Counted from the stretch's first letter, positions 1 through 13,289 are shown. The stretch is DNA of 64,000 nucleotides from Eumeta japonica (GCA_005406025.1 BGZK01001403.1:1-64000); one strand, 5' to 3'. Notes: generated by a model from the sequence alone, not told the origin. Numbers and translations are program-made.

Positions 1-1324
1 AGAAAAGTGCGGCAGAGGTCTAGCGTCCTCAATTATTTCATGAAAATAGTATCAAAAGACGTATTATTATAAGGGCTACAATACTGCAACATTTTTTTAA
101 TACAAAATGTTAAAAACTTATTTAAAATCAAAAAAATAAAAACAAAATTTTCGACCTACATTTTGGGGTTTTATTTGAATGAATCTTAAATTTCACAAAA
201 CAAAAAAAAGTAATTACAATTTTGACAAAAACTAAAGCGGGATTCAATCACCTATCGGTTGAATTTACAATCATAAAAATCGGTGGATAAATTAACGGCT
301 TTACTGTGGACTCTTTTCAAAGTACTTAGTTCAAACAAATATATATAGTCTTATTAAGCTTGCGTACGATTTTACAAAAGCATATGATACGTACAAGAAA
401 AGTTTATCATATGCAATATTTTGTATTTAAAATTAATGAAGAGATTTCATTTTTGAGAATATGGCATCAATCCTATGATGCGCGCGTTATGTAACGTATA
501 TATAGTACGTTACGTTATTTCTTAGCTCAGTGTGGTATGGCATATTAAAGTCGCCATAGTTACTGGCAAATACTATTGTAACAATAATAATACTTTTAAC
601 ATTGATAATATTTTTTCGATGGCTTCAGTAGAAGCTCTGTTTTCATCGAAAATGAGAATTTCGTGCGAAAATGCGCAGCAGCGTCGCGAGCTCAAAATTT
701 AGACGAATGATTGATGTGTCAAACGATGCGAAAGACTACATGACAGTGGAAAAAAAATTGTAATTTCGTAAAGTTTTGAGAAAATTGTAAGACACCGCTG
801 AAATGGGTGCTTTTAGGGTGTTTGTAAAGGGCACTTTTAAGCCTATTTAGACATTTGTGTTCTCAAATTTCTAACTTTTATATTGAAGATTGACTCAATA
901 TTTGGAATGACCACTGTAATTTTTTGAGAAAAAAACGAATGTTTTTGAAATTCCGACTTTTCACATCGGCTGTTTCATTACTTACGACTTGTTTAGAATG
1001 GGAAGGGGCCTAATGATTGGTTCATAATGACTAAGAACATAAATTTTACATTTACTACAGACTTTTTTATGTTTTCTGTTTTTATGTGTTAAAAAAAAGG
1101 TTTATTTTTAAAATGTGATACTATTTATTCTTATTGATTTATTGATTTTTATTCCTTTTCTTATTGAGTTCATTTTCATTGCATCCAAGGTCGTGTGTAG
1201 AGCTTAAGATGTGTGAATTTCTTGTGATCGCCTATTAAAAACTCAACGAATTCGTTCGTTGGGATTTCAATACATAGTGAATTATAATAATAATAATTAA
1301 AATCCCAATCAGTATTTCCAACGA
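1..1324. other. AT-rich intergenic stretch, no gene seen
   Basis: No open frame with convincing protein character and no repeat I can name. A short plus-strand frame at about 600-705 reads MASVEALFSS then KMRIS before a stop; this is loosely like the C-terminal dimerisation block of hAT transposases but is too short to call. Confidence 0.5.
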
Positions 1325-1485
1325 ACAAGGGGTCTTCAAGAAAGAGCGTATTCCTGTTGAAAAGGCCGACAATGCAAACGTGACTCCTCTGGCATCACGG
1401 GTGTCCATGGGCGACGGTAATCATCTACTTTCCGATAGCCTTCATGCTTGTTTGCTTCTTATAAATACTACATAAAAAAATCCTT
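1325..1485 (+). mobile_element. Decayed LINE 3' tail, lepidopteran type
   Basis: The stretch runs from 'ggtcttcaagaaagagcgta' through 'aaaaggccgacaatgc', 'gtgactcctctggcatcacg' and 'gtgtccatgggcgacggtaa' to an A-rich end near 1475. From memory this order of blocks is the 3' end of a very common lepidopteran non-LTR retrotransposon, covering the last codons of the reverse transcriptase plus a short tail. The copy is diverged and truncated at its 5' side, as usual for dead LINE insertions. A second copy lies at 5015-5135. Confidence 0.7.
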
Positions 1486-2514
1486 TATTTTGACACATTT
1501 CTATAGAGATTAAAACGAAAAAAAAATTGAATGCGTTCATTTGGGCGCCAGTTTTGTTTCTTTTTCACATTACATAATGCCCTTTTTCTAGTATTGTGGT
1601 GAAATTTTTAATGTTGAAATATTTAATGTTTCGCTGTTTGCTATTTTCCAAATATAGACGGAAAATGTTTATGTATCTTGTTATATACGTTTTATTAGTT
1701 AATTATTATTATCTATTTAAAAAAAAATACCTCCTAAACATTAAAATTGTAAATTTGTAAAAAAAGACAAAAATATAAAATTGTGAAAATATATAAAACG
1801 TAAAAAAGAAAAGTATAAACAATAAGTGTGCGAAATTGTAATCATGTTAAAAAATTTAAATTTAAAATACGTAAATAATAACAATATGTAGATAAATTGC
1901 AAATTAACCTTACTTGTAAAAGCGACGTTTACGTTCAATCCATTTCTTTCTTTACTGGTATAACCTACATTTTTTGATTGCACAATAAAATATACGGCTC
2001 TCAGCCTACTTACGATAACATGGACTATGTAGTGACCTGGAGGATTCAAGCTAATAAAATAAGTCCTACTTTGTAAACATAAATTTATACACATTATTAT
2101 ATTACATTGACAAACGAAAAAAGTAAAAACAAAATAATTATTGCAAGGTAACCCTAACATGTTTACGGTCTAGCTGCTAGTGCACCAGCCTCACGAGCAG
2201 TGTAAAAGTACCGCGGCGTGTGCGGGTTGCGGGGTGCAAACGCTGCATTTCAAATTAATAATTCATTCTTACGTCAACTTAAGGTTCTATTCCGAAGGTT
2301 TTAGCCACTTAAGATCTTCTAAAAATTAAGTTCGATCCGATGGTTTTAAGTAATTTCATTAATACTTTATTGAACAACTGATCAATTCGACATTCTCAAT
2401 AACTGAATCGATTCTTACCAAAAGCTGTAGTAACCAGTTTTAATCTATACATATAACAAAATCAGACAGCATTACATTATAGATCTTTACAAAAACCAAT
2501 TAAGAGGAGGGGGG
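1486..2514. other. Intergenic, nothing secure
   Basis: AT-rich DNA. A minus-strand frame of 139 codons at 1741-2160 is open but its flanks are low-complexity Phe/Ile/Leu-rich. Only its middle (about 1915-2075) looks protein-like, ending near a possible donor 'aagtaagg' at about 1910 on the minus strand. I do not call a gene. Confidence 0.3.
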
Positions 2515-2690
2515 AAATGGAAATGACGGTGAGACTAGGATCTAAATCGACAGCGAGGCCGGTATCAGGATCACTATTGACGGTGCGATTGATCGATTTA
2601 AAAGATGAAAGAAATCAGTCTATATTCACGTGGGTGGAGCCGCGATTGAAAGCTAGTACCCGATGAATTTCTTCGAATACCACAAAGTCC
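2515..2690 (+). repeat. Degenerate purine-rich dispersed repeat, copy 1
   Basis: A run of short degenerate units such as 'actaggatctaaatcgac', 'ggtatcaggatcac' and 'gtgcgattgatcg', ending in 'gaaagctagtaccc'. The same style of units, and the same 'gaaagctagtac' end, occur at 42185-42335. Related material is at 25301-25760 and, in antisense, at 56945-57180. Confidence 0.5.
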
Positions 2691-3650
2691 GTCAAAATTC
2701 ACCAGGTTTTATAAAATTAAAAAGTTCCATTTTTTTTAGATTCTCTGAAAATTTGAACTTAAACGCCTACTATATTTTTGGTAATTCCATTAATTTTTTT
2801 TTAATGTACTTGAAATATTATACTGAATTTCACCAAATCTAATCAGCCTTCGATGAATTTCGTTTAATATCAAAAATAGATTAATTTAATCGAGATATCC
2901 TTGGAGAAAATTTGTTTTCTCCAAATAAATCCTAAACGAATAGATTGACTAAGATCAAGTTCTGAACATATGAAAAAGTTTTGCGTACTCTTCTCCATTT
3001 CAAGCTCGCAAATATATATATGAATTTGTACTTTTGAGCTTATTTCGTATTTCATTTTCTTCATAGCTTTGCAGAATAGAATAAACTCTCTCTCCTGGAA
3101 AAAAAACTGAAAATATAAAGTATCTTAATGAACCTAATCTTCTTTTTTTATCGTTTCATGTAATAAGTAATTAAAATATAACAAAAGAATCCATAAATTA
3201 ACATTAATATCTATAAAATACATATTACATTCACGCATTGTGTAAACAAAACGATATTTTGTTATTATTACCAATTATTTAATATATTAATGCACACTAT
3301 TTTGAATACAATCACAGTGGCATACGATAACTATCTGAGAAGCTACGTTGAAGGTATTTTATGGACGCATGGACTACATACGAAGTCATATAAATTATTA
3401 AACTAAAAACTACATTAATACTGGATTTTTAAATTGGATTAATGAGTATAAACTAATTTTCTAGCCAGAAACACAGTTTACGATCCAAATACCATACAGA
3501 TTGTCTTGAAAATTAATGATTATGAATTTTTAAATAGGCAATAAAATTTCCTAGCTCTGAAAGTACAAAACATTATTGAATTATTTCTGAGCTCAAACAC
3601 TATCAGGGTTATTTTTAAATTATTAGAAGTATAAATAAATGTCTTAATTA

Positions 3651-3700
3651 TTATTTTTCAAATATTTTGTTAAAGTTATTTTTCAAATATTTTGCTAAAG
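3651..3700 (+). repeat. 25-bp tandem duplication
   Basis: Two adjacent units 'ttatttttcaaatatttt' + 'gytaaag' (3651-3675 and 3676-3700) differ by one base, followed by the start of a third. This is a simple local duplication. Confidence 0.8.
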
Positions 3701-4310
3701 TTATTTTTTTAACGAAGCAACGGGTGTGATCGGGGCTTACGGCATTCGACGCCGTATTTTGAGCTCATAAAGTATTTTTACTTTAAAAATACATTGGTTA
3801 ATAATTCTAAATACTTAAAAAAAATTTTTTTGGTCTTTTCTTTTCGATAACAGCATATTTTGATCGATTTTAATTAATTTAAAACGATACTTGCTACGTT
3901 TGATGAACTTTTTAAGCGCAAAAACGGATTTTATTTATTATAAAAACGTTAAAATTGTTCCAAAGAATCATTATTTTGCAATTTTTTTATTGACGATATC
4001 TCTCGAACAAATGAACTGGTTTTGATCAATTTAAAAGTATTTAAGGCATGTTTATTATAATAGAGCTGATTAGATTTTTGAACTTAACATATATGAATAG
4101 TAAAAAAAAATGAGTAAAAAGAACTTTATTATATAGTTAGATAGATAAATAAATATCCCTAAAAATGATTTTAAAAGTTTCCGTGAACCATTTCTTACCA
4201 ACTTAATTTTGATAAAAAGTTTTCTCAATTTCGAGTTTATGGCTTCACTAACTTTAAAAATACGAAGGATTCCACTATAGCGAAAAGCAGTGTATATTCT
4301 ATTTCCTCAG

Positions 4311-4457
4311 TGCAGTGATAGGGCGGAATGGCGGAAGTGGCTGCGGTGCCGGCGCGCAGGTTGAGGGGCCGATTTAGCAAGATTTACCGATGGTGTACTG
4401 TGAAATACGTATTACAGGCACGGCTTTTCAAATTAAAATACGTCCATTCCGTCGCAA
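4311..4457 (+). CDS. Candidate orphan first coding exon, gene unidentified
   Basis: A pyrimidine-rich acceptor ending in CAG at 4308-4310 ('tattctatttcctcag') precedes a short leader with an in-frame TAG at 4319-4321. An ATG in good context follows at 4328 (gcggaATGG). The frame stays open for 43 codons plus one base and stops at a consensus donor GTAAGT at 4458-4463. The peptide begins MAEVAAVPARRLRGRF and continues to ARLFKLKYVHSVA; it is basic with no obvious signal peptide or membrane segment. Splice sites, start context and residue make-up together suggest coding sequence. I found no matching phase-1 exon downstream and I recognise no family. If spliced, the rest of the gene is elsewhere or too short to see; unspliced, the frame ends after about 50 codons. 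Confidence 0.3.
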
Positions 4458-4639
4458 GTAAGTTTTGCTTGATTGATTAATGTGTCTTAATCTGATATCA
4501 ATTTGGTGCGTTTTTTCACTATTATATCGATTGTATTAATTATCTATCTTTATATATATATATATGAATCTTACAAATACTCTCTCTAATCGAGATGTGA
4601 GGTTTCTGCGAAAAATAGTTAAAGGTACGTTAAAAACAA

Positions 4640-4679
4640 ATTTTGAATTGAATGAGCTATTGCTCATTCAATTCAAAAT
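4640..4679. repeat. Perfect 18-bp inverted repeat
   Basis: Arms 'attttgaattgaatgagc' (4640-4657) and its exact reverse complement (4662-4679) are separated by the 4-base loop 'tatt'. It lies inside a chance 82-codon frame at 4564-4812. Confidence 0.9.
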
Positions 4680-5014
4680 ACGTCTTTCTTGTAATGCAAT
4701 TGTGACAAATACGAATTTTTTTCCCGCAAACAAAAATGCTATTGTGATAAACAAAAAAAACAACAAAAAAGGGGCCTCTGTTTTTGGCAATAACATAAGA
4801 GCGAAAATATAAAAAAAAAAGATTTTTCAATAGGAGGAAATTTCTAATAAATAAAATTCAACTCTCGGAGCTCTACTTATACTTACAATTTTTTATCGTT
4901 AAAAACTGGCTTCCGCGCAGCCGATTGATAGTTCTGATGGCTCACTCCCCATCATATTCCTTTCTAAAATAATTCCAAATGTCTCACACCTTCCATCTAA
5001 AATTTCATTCTTTC

Positions 5015-5135
5015 CTAAAAGGTCGGCAACGAAGTAGTGGCTTCTCTGAAGTAACGATTGTCCATGGACGATGTTGATCACCTACTCTCTGGTGGCTCAT
5101 ATGCTCCTTTTCCCGTTAAAAAAAAGCTCTAAAGA
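5015..5135 (+). mobile_element. Decayed LINE 3' tail, second copy
   Basis: Blocks 'aaaaggtcggcaacgaagta', 'cttctctgaagtaacg', 'gtccatggacgatgttgatc' and 'tggtggctcatatgctcc' followed by 'aaaaaaa' match, in order, the tail at 1325-1485 and the common lepidopteran LINE 3' end. It is diverged and 5'-truncated. A chance minus-strand frame covers it. Confidence 0.7.
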
Positions 5136-8100
5136 AATTCTATTGATGAAGACTTTATTGCAGATCTTTGTGCTGACCGTCTTACGATAATTTACGTTTG
5201 TAGGCTGCTTGCATAGAATTGCGTCCGAATATTCTTACTGTATTGGCTATGTACACGACATTAACGCCCCCTAGCGTCCCCAAGGATTTAAGGATTTATT
5301 CAATATTTGTATGTTATGTTATATGTTGTTTCTACCATCAGCCGCATCAACTGGAAATAATATTTTTTTCGAATAATAATGACGACAATGGACCTCTTTT
5401 TGGAACCCGAGTAACAAATAATACAATGATCTCTATTATTTCTGAAACACCAAAACTTGTAATAAATATTAATTATGAATACAATATTTTCCCTTAAACT
5501 GTATGAAAAAAGCTTAATAGTTCTGACTTGTATAGTTTGCCCAAAAAAACCAAATTAGTTATGATAGAAGCTGAAGTTTTGTAGAACTCATCAAAATATT
5601 CTTGAAATCCCCGACTTATATGTGTTTTTAAAGATGTCTGGCATAATTCAAATATTATTTAGCATATTATTTGTGCATAATTTTTCAATTCCCAATAGAA
5701 ATGTTCAGCATTTGCCGAAAGTCTTCTGATTTCTACCAGAGCATGCGTTGCGGTTGAATATATTTTCCCCACCACGTACTTTACACGTAGCGTTAACGAT
5801 CGTGCTAAACGGTCCGCCTAAAACTTTCTTCGTGTGATTATCCCCGAGAACAATTATTGGTTGTCGAGTCTGAGATGCGTACACTTATTTATTCATTTGC
5901 ACTGTACGATTACATATAACGGTTAAAAGTTTAATTATGATATTATTATGACTCGATGGCGTATAACGACGTAAATCGGGGTTAACAACGACGTAAGTCT
6001 GTATTAGCTTAAGTTGTATTGAATTTATAAGGCAAGTTACAATTAAGGTGGAGGCGCGCGTTCGACCTCGGGCTGCAGCGGTCGTCAGAATCGTTTCTAA
6101 TGTGCGGGACTTCAGGTAAGGTGGTCGGAAACTTTTACCTCATTCGACAAACTTCGTATATGACCGATAAATTTCAGAGACACTTTTACAGCCGGGCCGG
6201 ATCATATTATGAGCTAAGTTCGTAGTCTGTTTTTCCTATAAGGTAACCCATGAAAACAGATGGAAGACTGAAAGTTCAATTTTAATGCAAATTTAAATTA
6301 GAAAAAGATTTCAAATCATTTTATTGGAAACGAATTTAAATTGGTATATATTTTTTTATCTACATGAGAGGAACTCGATGTATATTTTGTTCTGGATACG
6401 AAGGAATACTCATTAACGCTCATTAAATAGAACTTATATTAGTTCTTATTTTTAATGACAAAAACACTAATGCTTTACACAAAAAATAGGCCATTAATAT
6501 AATAATACCTATCCATGTTTTCTGTTTGTTTTTTAAGACATTTTCGAAATCTCCTCAACCTTTTCATCGCTATTATTACTCGACAAAAAAATGTATGTGT
6601 TTTAATGCACTTTATTAAATGCCAAGTCTGTGTTGTAGATAAAAATACCAAATAACTAGAAATTGAATATGCGGGCAAGCAATGCGCGACCGATTCCTAT
6701 GTGAAATATCGGACACGTACTAATGGAGCTGCCGCCGTGAGTGTTTCATGCTGAAATTTTACCGTATAAATGTTACATGTTTACACGTATCTTTTGCTAT
6801 TGACTGGGAGGTAACAATACATACTATTACACTTAAGACATTATTTGATAACAATACGTTACAAAACAGTAATCGTTTTAATATTAATTTGATTTTATAA
6901 TCCAAATCAACATTCAGAATAATAATATTCTTTTTAAGTATCTATAAATAAGGTGCTTATTACTTTGCTTAACTTTGCTCTTTCTGTGTGAAACAACGCT
7001 TGAGATACGTACAGATATGATGGCGGTAATGATGGACATATAGACAACCACCTGTGTCTGTCTGTGTGTTTGTTAACACCGCATTTAACAACAAAGGTAG
7101 GTATGTGTATCAGTTATTTTTAATATTACGGTACTGATGAGTATTATTTTGAAATAAATAAGTTATTAATTGCCTGACAAGATAATTAATCGTGCTGTTA
7201 AAAACGAAAATTGATTTCTTTTAGAAACTTAGTACGCATTTTCCCTAATTATTTAAGTCGAAGTTTAACGGCAAATTAAGAAATAAATTACACTTTGTAA
7301 ATAGTAAAGTTTTCAGGACGAGAAAAAATTTGTTCAGTGCTTATTTATTTAAAGGTTAAGGCGATCATTCCTCATTTTATTTATAAGTTAGGTAAAATAA
7401 GAAGTTAAATGGTTATTATTTAGTAAACTGAGATCATAAGAACTAGAATTTTTCGCTAGCCCATGGTAAATATTTTTATTAATCTAATTAGATAGTTACT
7501 TGAAAAAAATACGAAACTACTACAATGAAAGCTTATGATTTAAATATTTTTAATTATAATTTTAAAATAAAAAAATGTTTTTTATTGCAGAATATATAAT
7601 AAATTAACCGAGATATTGTTAACATGAAAACAAAAAGTGAGTTCAAAACTTCGGTTTTTTTGAATTTAAAAAGAAAGCACTATATTTTTAAGGCTGCCGT
7701 AAATATAATAAAATAAATATGATGTAAAATAAAAAATGACAAATTTTAATATCAATATTCATTTATGAAGAAACACCACAATCGCATGCATTATTTAGGG
7801 CTTCTTCCATCAGCTGCTTTTAAACTCGTATTATTATTAACTCGCTTTTATAATTAATTTTGCCTTCCGTGTCTTCTTATTAACAAGTTTTAACCCAAAA
7901 AACCATAAGAAGCAGGACGTGAAACACAATTTTTATTTTAGAAGTGTCTTTTTGTTAAATCTCAGTATAAAAGGAGATGGTGAAAGAGGCTCTCAGTACT
8001 TAATTGACCCCAGTGACGCAATTCCTTTATTCGCGCCTTTTCTTGTAAAATGTTTCCTGACAGCAAGTCAACACTTTTTTATACAATCAGATACGTTATT

Positions 8101-8337
8101 AACAGATAAAACATAAAAATCGAGTTAGATTATTTGACATTTTTAAGAGCAGTACTAGATCATCGTATATTTCATTATTGTCCCCTCTCCATCCGCAGAC
8201 CACTATTCAATTGTTTGAATACTAACTTTCACGCATGTTATAAAAATCAACATCACAGCACTGTCCAAATGAGATAAAAATAAATATTATTAATGAATTA
8301 AGTGGATGAGAGATATTACTCCTTTTGTCATATTTCC
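5136..8337. other. Intergenic, no secure gene
   Basis: AT-rich with no recognisable exon. A small GC-richer patch at 6050-6115 ends in a strong donor-like 'ttcaggtaagg' (GTAAGG at 6116-6121). It could be a non-coding first exon but has no convincing acceptor or start codon. Confidence 0.4.
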
Positions 8338-8383
8338 ATTTACTATATATTACAATAAAGAAATATTGTAATATATAGTAAAT
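8338..8383. repeat. Perfect 20-bp inverted repeat (hairpin)
   Basis: Arms 'atttactatatattacaata' (8338-8357) and its exact reverse complement (8364-8383) are separated by 'aagaaa'. There are no mismatches, and pairing stops at the next base pair outward. Confidence 0.95.
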
Positions 8384-10849
8384 ATTTCTAATTGTTATAT
8401 TCTGAAAGTCATTGATATTTTAATTACTTTTATTTCTGTAGAAGAAAAACAGCTATGTAAAGAAAATATCCCATATTTTTGATAAAATACAATACTACCA
8501 TTAAGAAAATGTTATTTCGATATTTCGGTTTTTACTTCATTTTTAGTTCAAAGTTCATATTAAAATCAATAATGTGAGTCTGACGAAATTAATATTGCAA
8601 TAACAATAGGTAAACTTACATAAGTGTAAATGCATATTTATGGCTCGTAAGTTTATCGTCAACACTTAATATATGGACGTCAATTATTTTTTTGTAGTAC
8701 TTCGTCCGCCTATTTTTTACATTTGTCAGTTAGTTATTTTCCTGCAATTGATTGCTCATAAAAATTGCAAAAAACTATATATAAAATCAAAATCAAAAGA
8801 CGAATAGAATGGGTTTGTGCTACAATTAAAATTTAAATATATGATATATGCAATGCATGCATGAAATTATTTACCGAAAGAGCATTTAGGTATTCCAGGT
8901 TATGATATAATGGCATCCGGCAAAGAAATCATAGCACTACAGTTATTAATATTAGAGAAATGACAATGTAGCCACATTAATGCTACAATAATGAGTCCAC
9001 TTTTGAATAAAATCAATAATGCCACATGTGAAAAATGGGAGAAAACTACAAGTGTTGTTATAGAAGTAGCAATAGAAGAAGAACAAAAAACTGCAATAGA
9101 GGAAGGTAAATTTAAAAATGGTACGTGTCTGTACGGATGGCTGCAGGTTGAGGAGATGTTACAATAAAACTAGGATAACTAAAAAACGTGACATTTAGCC
9201 GGTATGGACTCAGTATGCACAACAAAAGCCTTTCTAAACTGCATATACATGTACAATATAATTAATATCAATATTATCGCGGACGGTGATTTGAATACTC
9301 TATCTTAAAATATTTAAATGCAGATCGTGTGCGCAAATACCACTGTTTAAAACATTGAGCTGTGTAATCACTTTTTGTATTGTATTGTAACTTTCTACTT
9401 CATTAGCAACTAAAAGAAAAAAATAAAGGATAAAAGTGAATGTACAAAATTCAATTGGGGACAACAGATTGAACAACTTAAAGTGTACAATTTTATTAAT
9501 ACTGTTATATATTAATGAATATCGCTTTTAAAATGACATATTTTTGTTTGGTATGTTCTATTTATAATTTATAATAATAGACGCCACTCGACAAGTCTGT
9601 AGAAAAAAGAGATATAAAAACTTTTCTTATAAATTTTCTTGTAATTAAAGCACTGTACTTTGTATTTTTTTTCAAAATTTAGTCCTCAATAGTTTCGGAG
9701 GTTAGTGGAAACGGTCAATCTTTGTCTAATTTTTTTAATAATGTTACTATAAATAGCTTTATTATTGAAAAACGAAGAAATTTGCATTGAAAAATAGACT
9801 TCATCAATTTTTTGGCAATAATTGCCTAGATAGTATACTAATAAAAACTGTTTGAATAGATATATATAAAACGTGCTTATGACGTTTTTCATGAACTTCG
9901 GCAAATGCCTGTACTGATGTTAACTATCGAAAGTTGTCAAAAAACGTATACTCAAAAATTGTTAGTAACGGAGATTTTTGTTTTATAAACACACAAAAAT
10001 TTTATTTTCATTCGTTTATCAAATACCTTACAATGTAATTATTCGGGTTATCGCTTCTCGCTGCACCTGTTCCATTGTTAGACAGCTGCCCACGGCCAGT
10101 GACCTCAACACAACCCTTTCACACTAGACGTAATTCATTATGACTGAAAAGTTAGAAATTTTAAAAATACCTTTTTGGGCATAAGTACTTTGACAGCTTT
10201 TTATAATTATCGTCAGTAGTTAGTTGCGAAAATTTACGAAAAATGTAATGAATACGTTATATATAAGGGGGAGAATGATCGAGTCAGTATACGAATAAAC
10301 ACATCGTTTTAAATGAACTAAAAATGAAATGGTGCTTACGTTATTAGTTTCGAGGAAGAAACGCTCCGGTTGCAATAAAGGTGATTGGCTCATAGCTTGG
10401 ATGACGGTCGGCGGGGAACGTTCGAAGAGGGAGCATGTTTGCTTTTTGAAACCGCAAAATTAGAAGAAAATTCGTTTTTATCAATTAAAATTGTAATTAA
10501 TGTGTAATAAAATAAAAGTAAATGAATAGAAGCGAAAACATTGATGTATAAAAGAAATATTGAGCGAGTTGAGAACATAAAGTGAATATATTTTTTTATT
10601 CGAATTTATTCACGGAGGAACGAAGAGAGTTATGAACGGAACAGAAATTTTATTATAACAGAACCTTTATTTTATCGTAAATCATAATCAGATCAGGTAA
10701 ATCGGGCTCTAAAAAGTATGGTACTTACAACACTTTTTGGATTCTATGGTATTCTGTGTTGAAGATAATTTCTTGGAACAAGAACAATTTTTTTCAACTT
10801 TTTTTTTTTATAAAATTTGGTTTTGTAGTTTGTACCACAGTCCAAAATA
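8384..10849. other. Intergenic, nothing recognisable
   Basis: AT-rich sequence with only short chance frames, including minus-strand 9686-9904 and 10390-10578, which lack protein-like composition. Confidence 0.5.
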
Positions 10850-11050
10850 TATTTTTGACGTGACAACGTCTTATAAATCGATAAGCCCCGGCTGCACGTA
10901 CCAAAAAGCATGACTCATTGTCGCGTTCCGCCGGAGACGAGCGTGCGAGCGAGAGCACGTAACGAACGATCTCTCTCCCACTCCATCGGCCGATGCGTCC
11001 GAGTAGGAGAGAGACAGTGGCCGCACACAACCTACACGTGAACTGTTTTG
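10850..11050 (+). repeat. GC-rich dispersed repeat, copy A
   Basis: The block starts 'gacgtgacaacgtctta' and contains 'ccccggctg', 'catgactcattgtcgcg', 'acgagcgtgcgagcgagag' and pyrimidine-rich 'ctctctcccactcc'. Copy B at 45395-45575 has the same blocks in the same order on the opposite strand. This points to a mobile family rather than a gene. The 86-codon minus-strand frame here is a by-product. Confidence 0.6.
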
Positions 11051-13289
11051 TCAACTGTTTATAAAGTGAAGTGAAAAGTTAATGTGGTTTCCATTGTTTA
11101 TTACAACAAAAATTGCGGCGAATGATAATAATTCAATTCAGTTCATAAAAGTATGCAATTTTTCATCAATGTTTTCTTATATCGTTATCTCGTAAAGTTA
11201 TCGTTCGTAAACCGACTTTACAGACAACCAATTTTTTTTTTGTAACATTTTGAAAATATATTTTTTTATTAATTACCGTTACAGAAAATCGTCAGTGATA
11301 ACATTGTCTCTGATTAAAATTATTTTTTACTTTCTCTTTACTAAGTTTCTCTATGATTCAATTAGATTTACGTAACCTACATATATTGCTGGCCTTGACA
11401 TATTTTAGGTAAATTATTGTTTTAAACTTCCAATACAAATTGAGTTTGTACTAAATAAAAAAGACGTGTCATTTAAAAAGTCTATAGTGACATATTTATG
11501 TTCGTCGTCGTAAAAAAAAAGTTGGTAGTTCGCGTATTATAACGAGCTTTCAATATAGCAGCTGACACCTCAAACTTGATATAAGCGTTTACCATATAAC
11601 ATAAATTTCTCCGTAAGTTGGTGATTCAATGACAGTTTCTGTACGAGTTGTCCCATATTCATGTTCATATCCACAAATTCGGACAGATTGACAGTACGTC
11701 AACTTTTTGGCATTTACAAACCGATTCAGTGAAGATCTTAAAAACCATACATTAAAAAGCATCTACTTTGTACATTTTCATTACTATTCAATCCTTCTTT
11801 TGATTGACTCATTATTTGTCAATTGTGTCACCTTTTAAAATCGTCTTTTAAATTCAAAAGTATTATGAAGGGTATTCTTTTTCTGATTAAAAAATAAATA
11901 CCCAAATACTTTTGAATATGTAAGAAACTATTGTCGTAAACTTAATTTATGTGTAGGGGACGTCATTAGTGAATCGATTCTTAGGTAGTAATATTAATTT
12001 CTATGAAGGATCCTGCTCCAGAACGTGTACATCGCAAAATCATTTTCACAGAAATGTTTTGTAAAACATGCCTCTTTGGAATTTGGAATGTAAATCAGTA
12101 TTGAATTGCGATCTGATTTGTATTCGGAGCGTAGTATCAATAATGTATACACAGTATATACAATAATACTAGAAATAATGTTACAATAGTTAAAACTATT
12201 TATTTAAATATTATAAAATAATATATGTTGAATCGCGTGTTAACTGAGACTATGTCCCCTGAGGCGTATCCACCTTGCTTTTACGAGACTTGTCCACTTT
12301 AGATATACACGTGGCAGCGGTTAAAGAATAATATGAATACAAGATGGTTAGATAACTCCTTTAATGAATTCACTAAACAAATAACCGCCAACAATGCACA
12401 AAGCGGATTCGGCCGACATTGGGTTTTCACATGTATAAATAGTCTGGCCCGTTCGGACGCCAAACACACAAGCGATGTCGTCGACCCACCAACGCCAGCA
12501 ATCGCATGCAGTGTTGGCCTTTCTAAAATTAATTAGTAATTGCAGTTAGTAGTTTAAGTAACTGCATATGAACAAAAATAGTATTAAATAACAATCGATT
12601 CCCTAATTGTATCAAAGTAATCACAAATAGATTATGCACAATTAACATAAATTGAGGTTTTCGGGCAGAGGCAACTAAAAACAAATACGTGCCGATACAT
12701 ATATTTGAAACCCTTGCAACAAGTCCTGTTAGTTAATATAACACAATGGATAGTTTGAAAAACTTTATTTATAATTTGCTCTCCAAATATGACCTTCATA
12801 TTCAAAATTCATTTATTTACGTTTTACGCCCGTTTTTGAGTGACAAAAAATCATATGTATAGTACTTGAATGATCGATTATATTGATCGATTTAGTAGAT
12901 TTGGAATAAATCCACTATGACAGACGAACACACAGACACACGAGTAATTCTATAAGGGATCTGTCTTTTATCATTCTGACGTATGAAACGATAATAAACA
13001 TATATGAAACATTTTATAACATTACAAAATCAAATAATATGCATTTGCAACAACAGTAGTCTAATTAGTGTATATACGTACTTAGTATTGAACTTAGAAA
13101 GGATATTTTTGGAAATATCTATGTATTATGTACACTAATCTCAAACAGTACACTCTCGGTGCGTAAGTTTGCACGCACTTTTTTTTAACTTCATGCAGAC
13201 AATCAAGGCAATTAGTTTAAATGACGATTGTACGAACTTCATACGATAAACAATGCGCATTCTATAAATTGTAAATGCAAGGACGCTTC
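11051..13289. other. Intergenic, nothing secure
   Basis: AT-rich. Around 12905-12960 there is a short 'cagacgaacacacagacac' stretch of the kind found in lepidopteran repeat tails. The plus-strand frame at 12333-12536 has no recognisable homology. Confidence 0.4.

Noticed and set aside
600..760. MASVEALFSS frame resembling a hAT transposase C-terminus
   Set aside because: Only about 25 codons before a stop, and no other hAT block nearby.
1741..2160. 139-codon minus-strand frame, longest by count near the left end
   Set aside because: Flanks are Phe/Ile/Leu-rich translations of AT-rich DNA; the protein-like middle has no recognisable domain and no clean acceptor.
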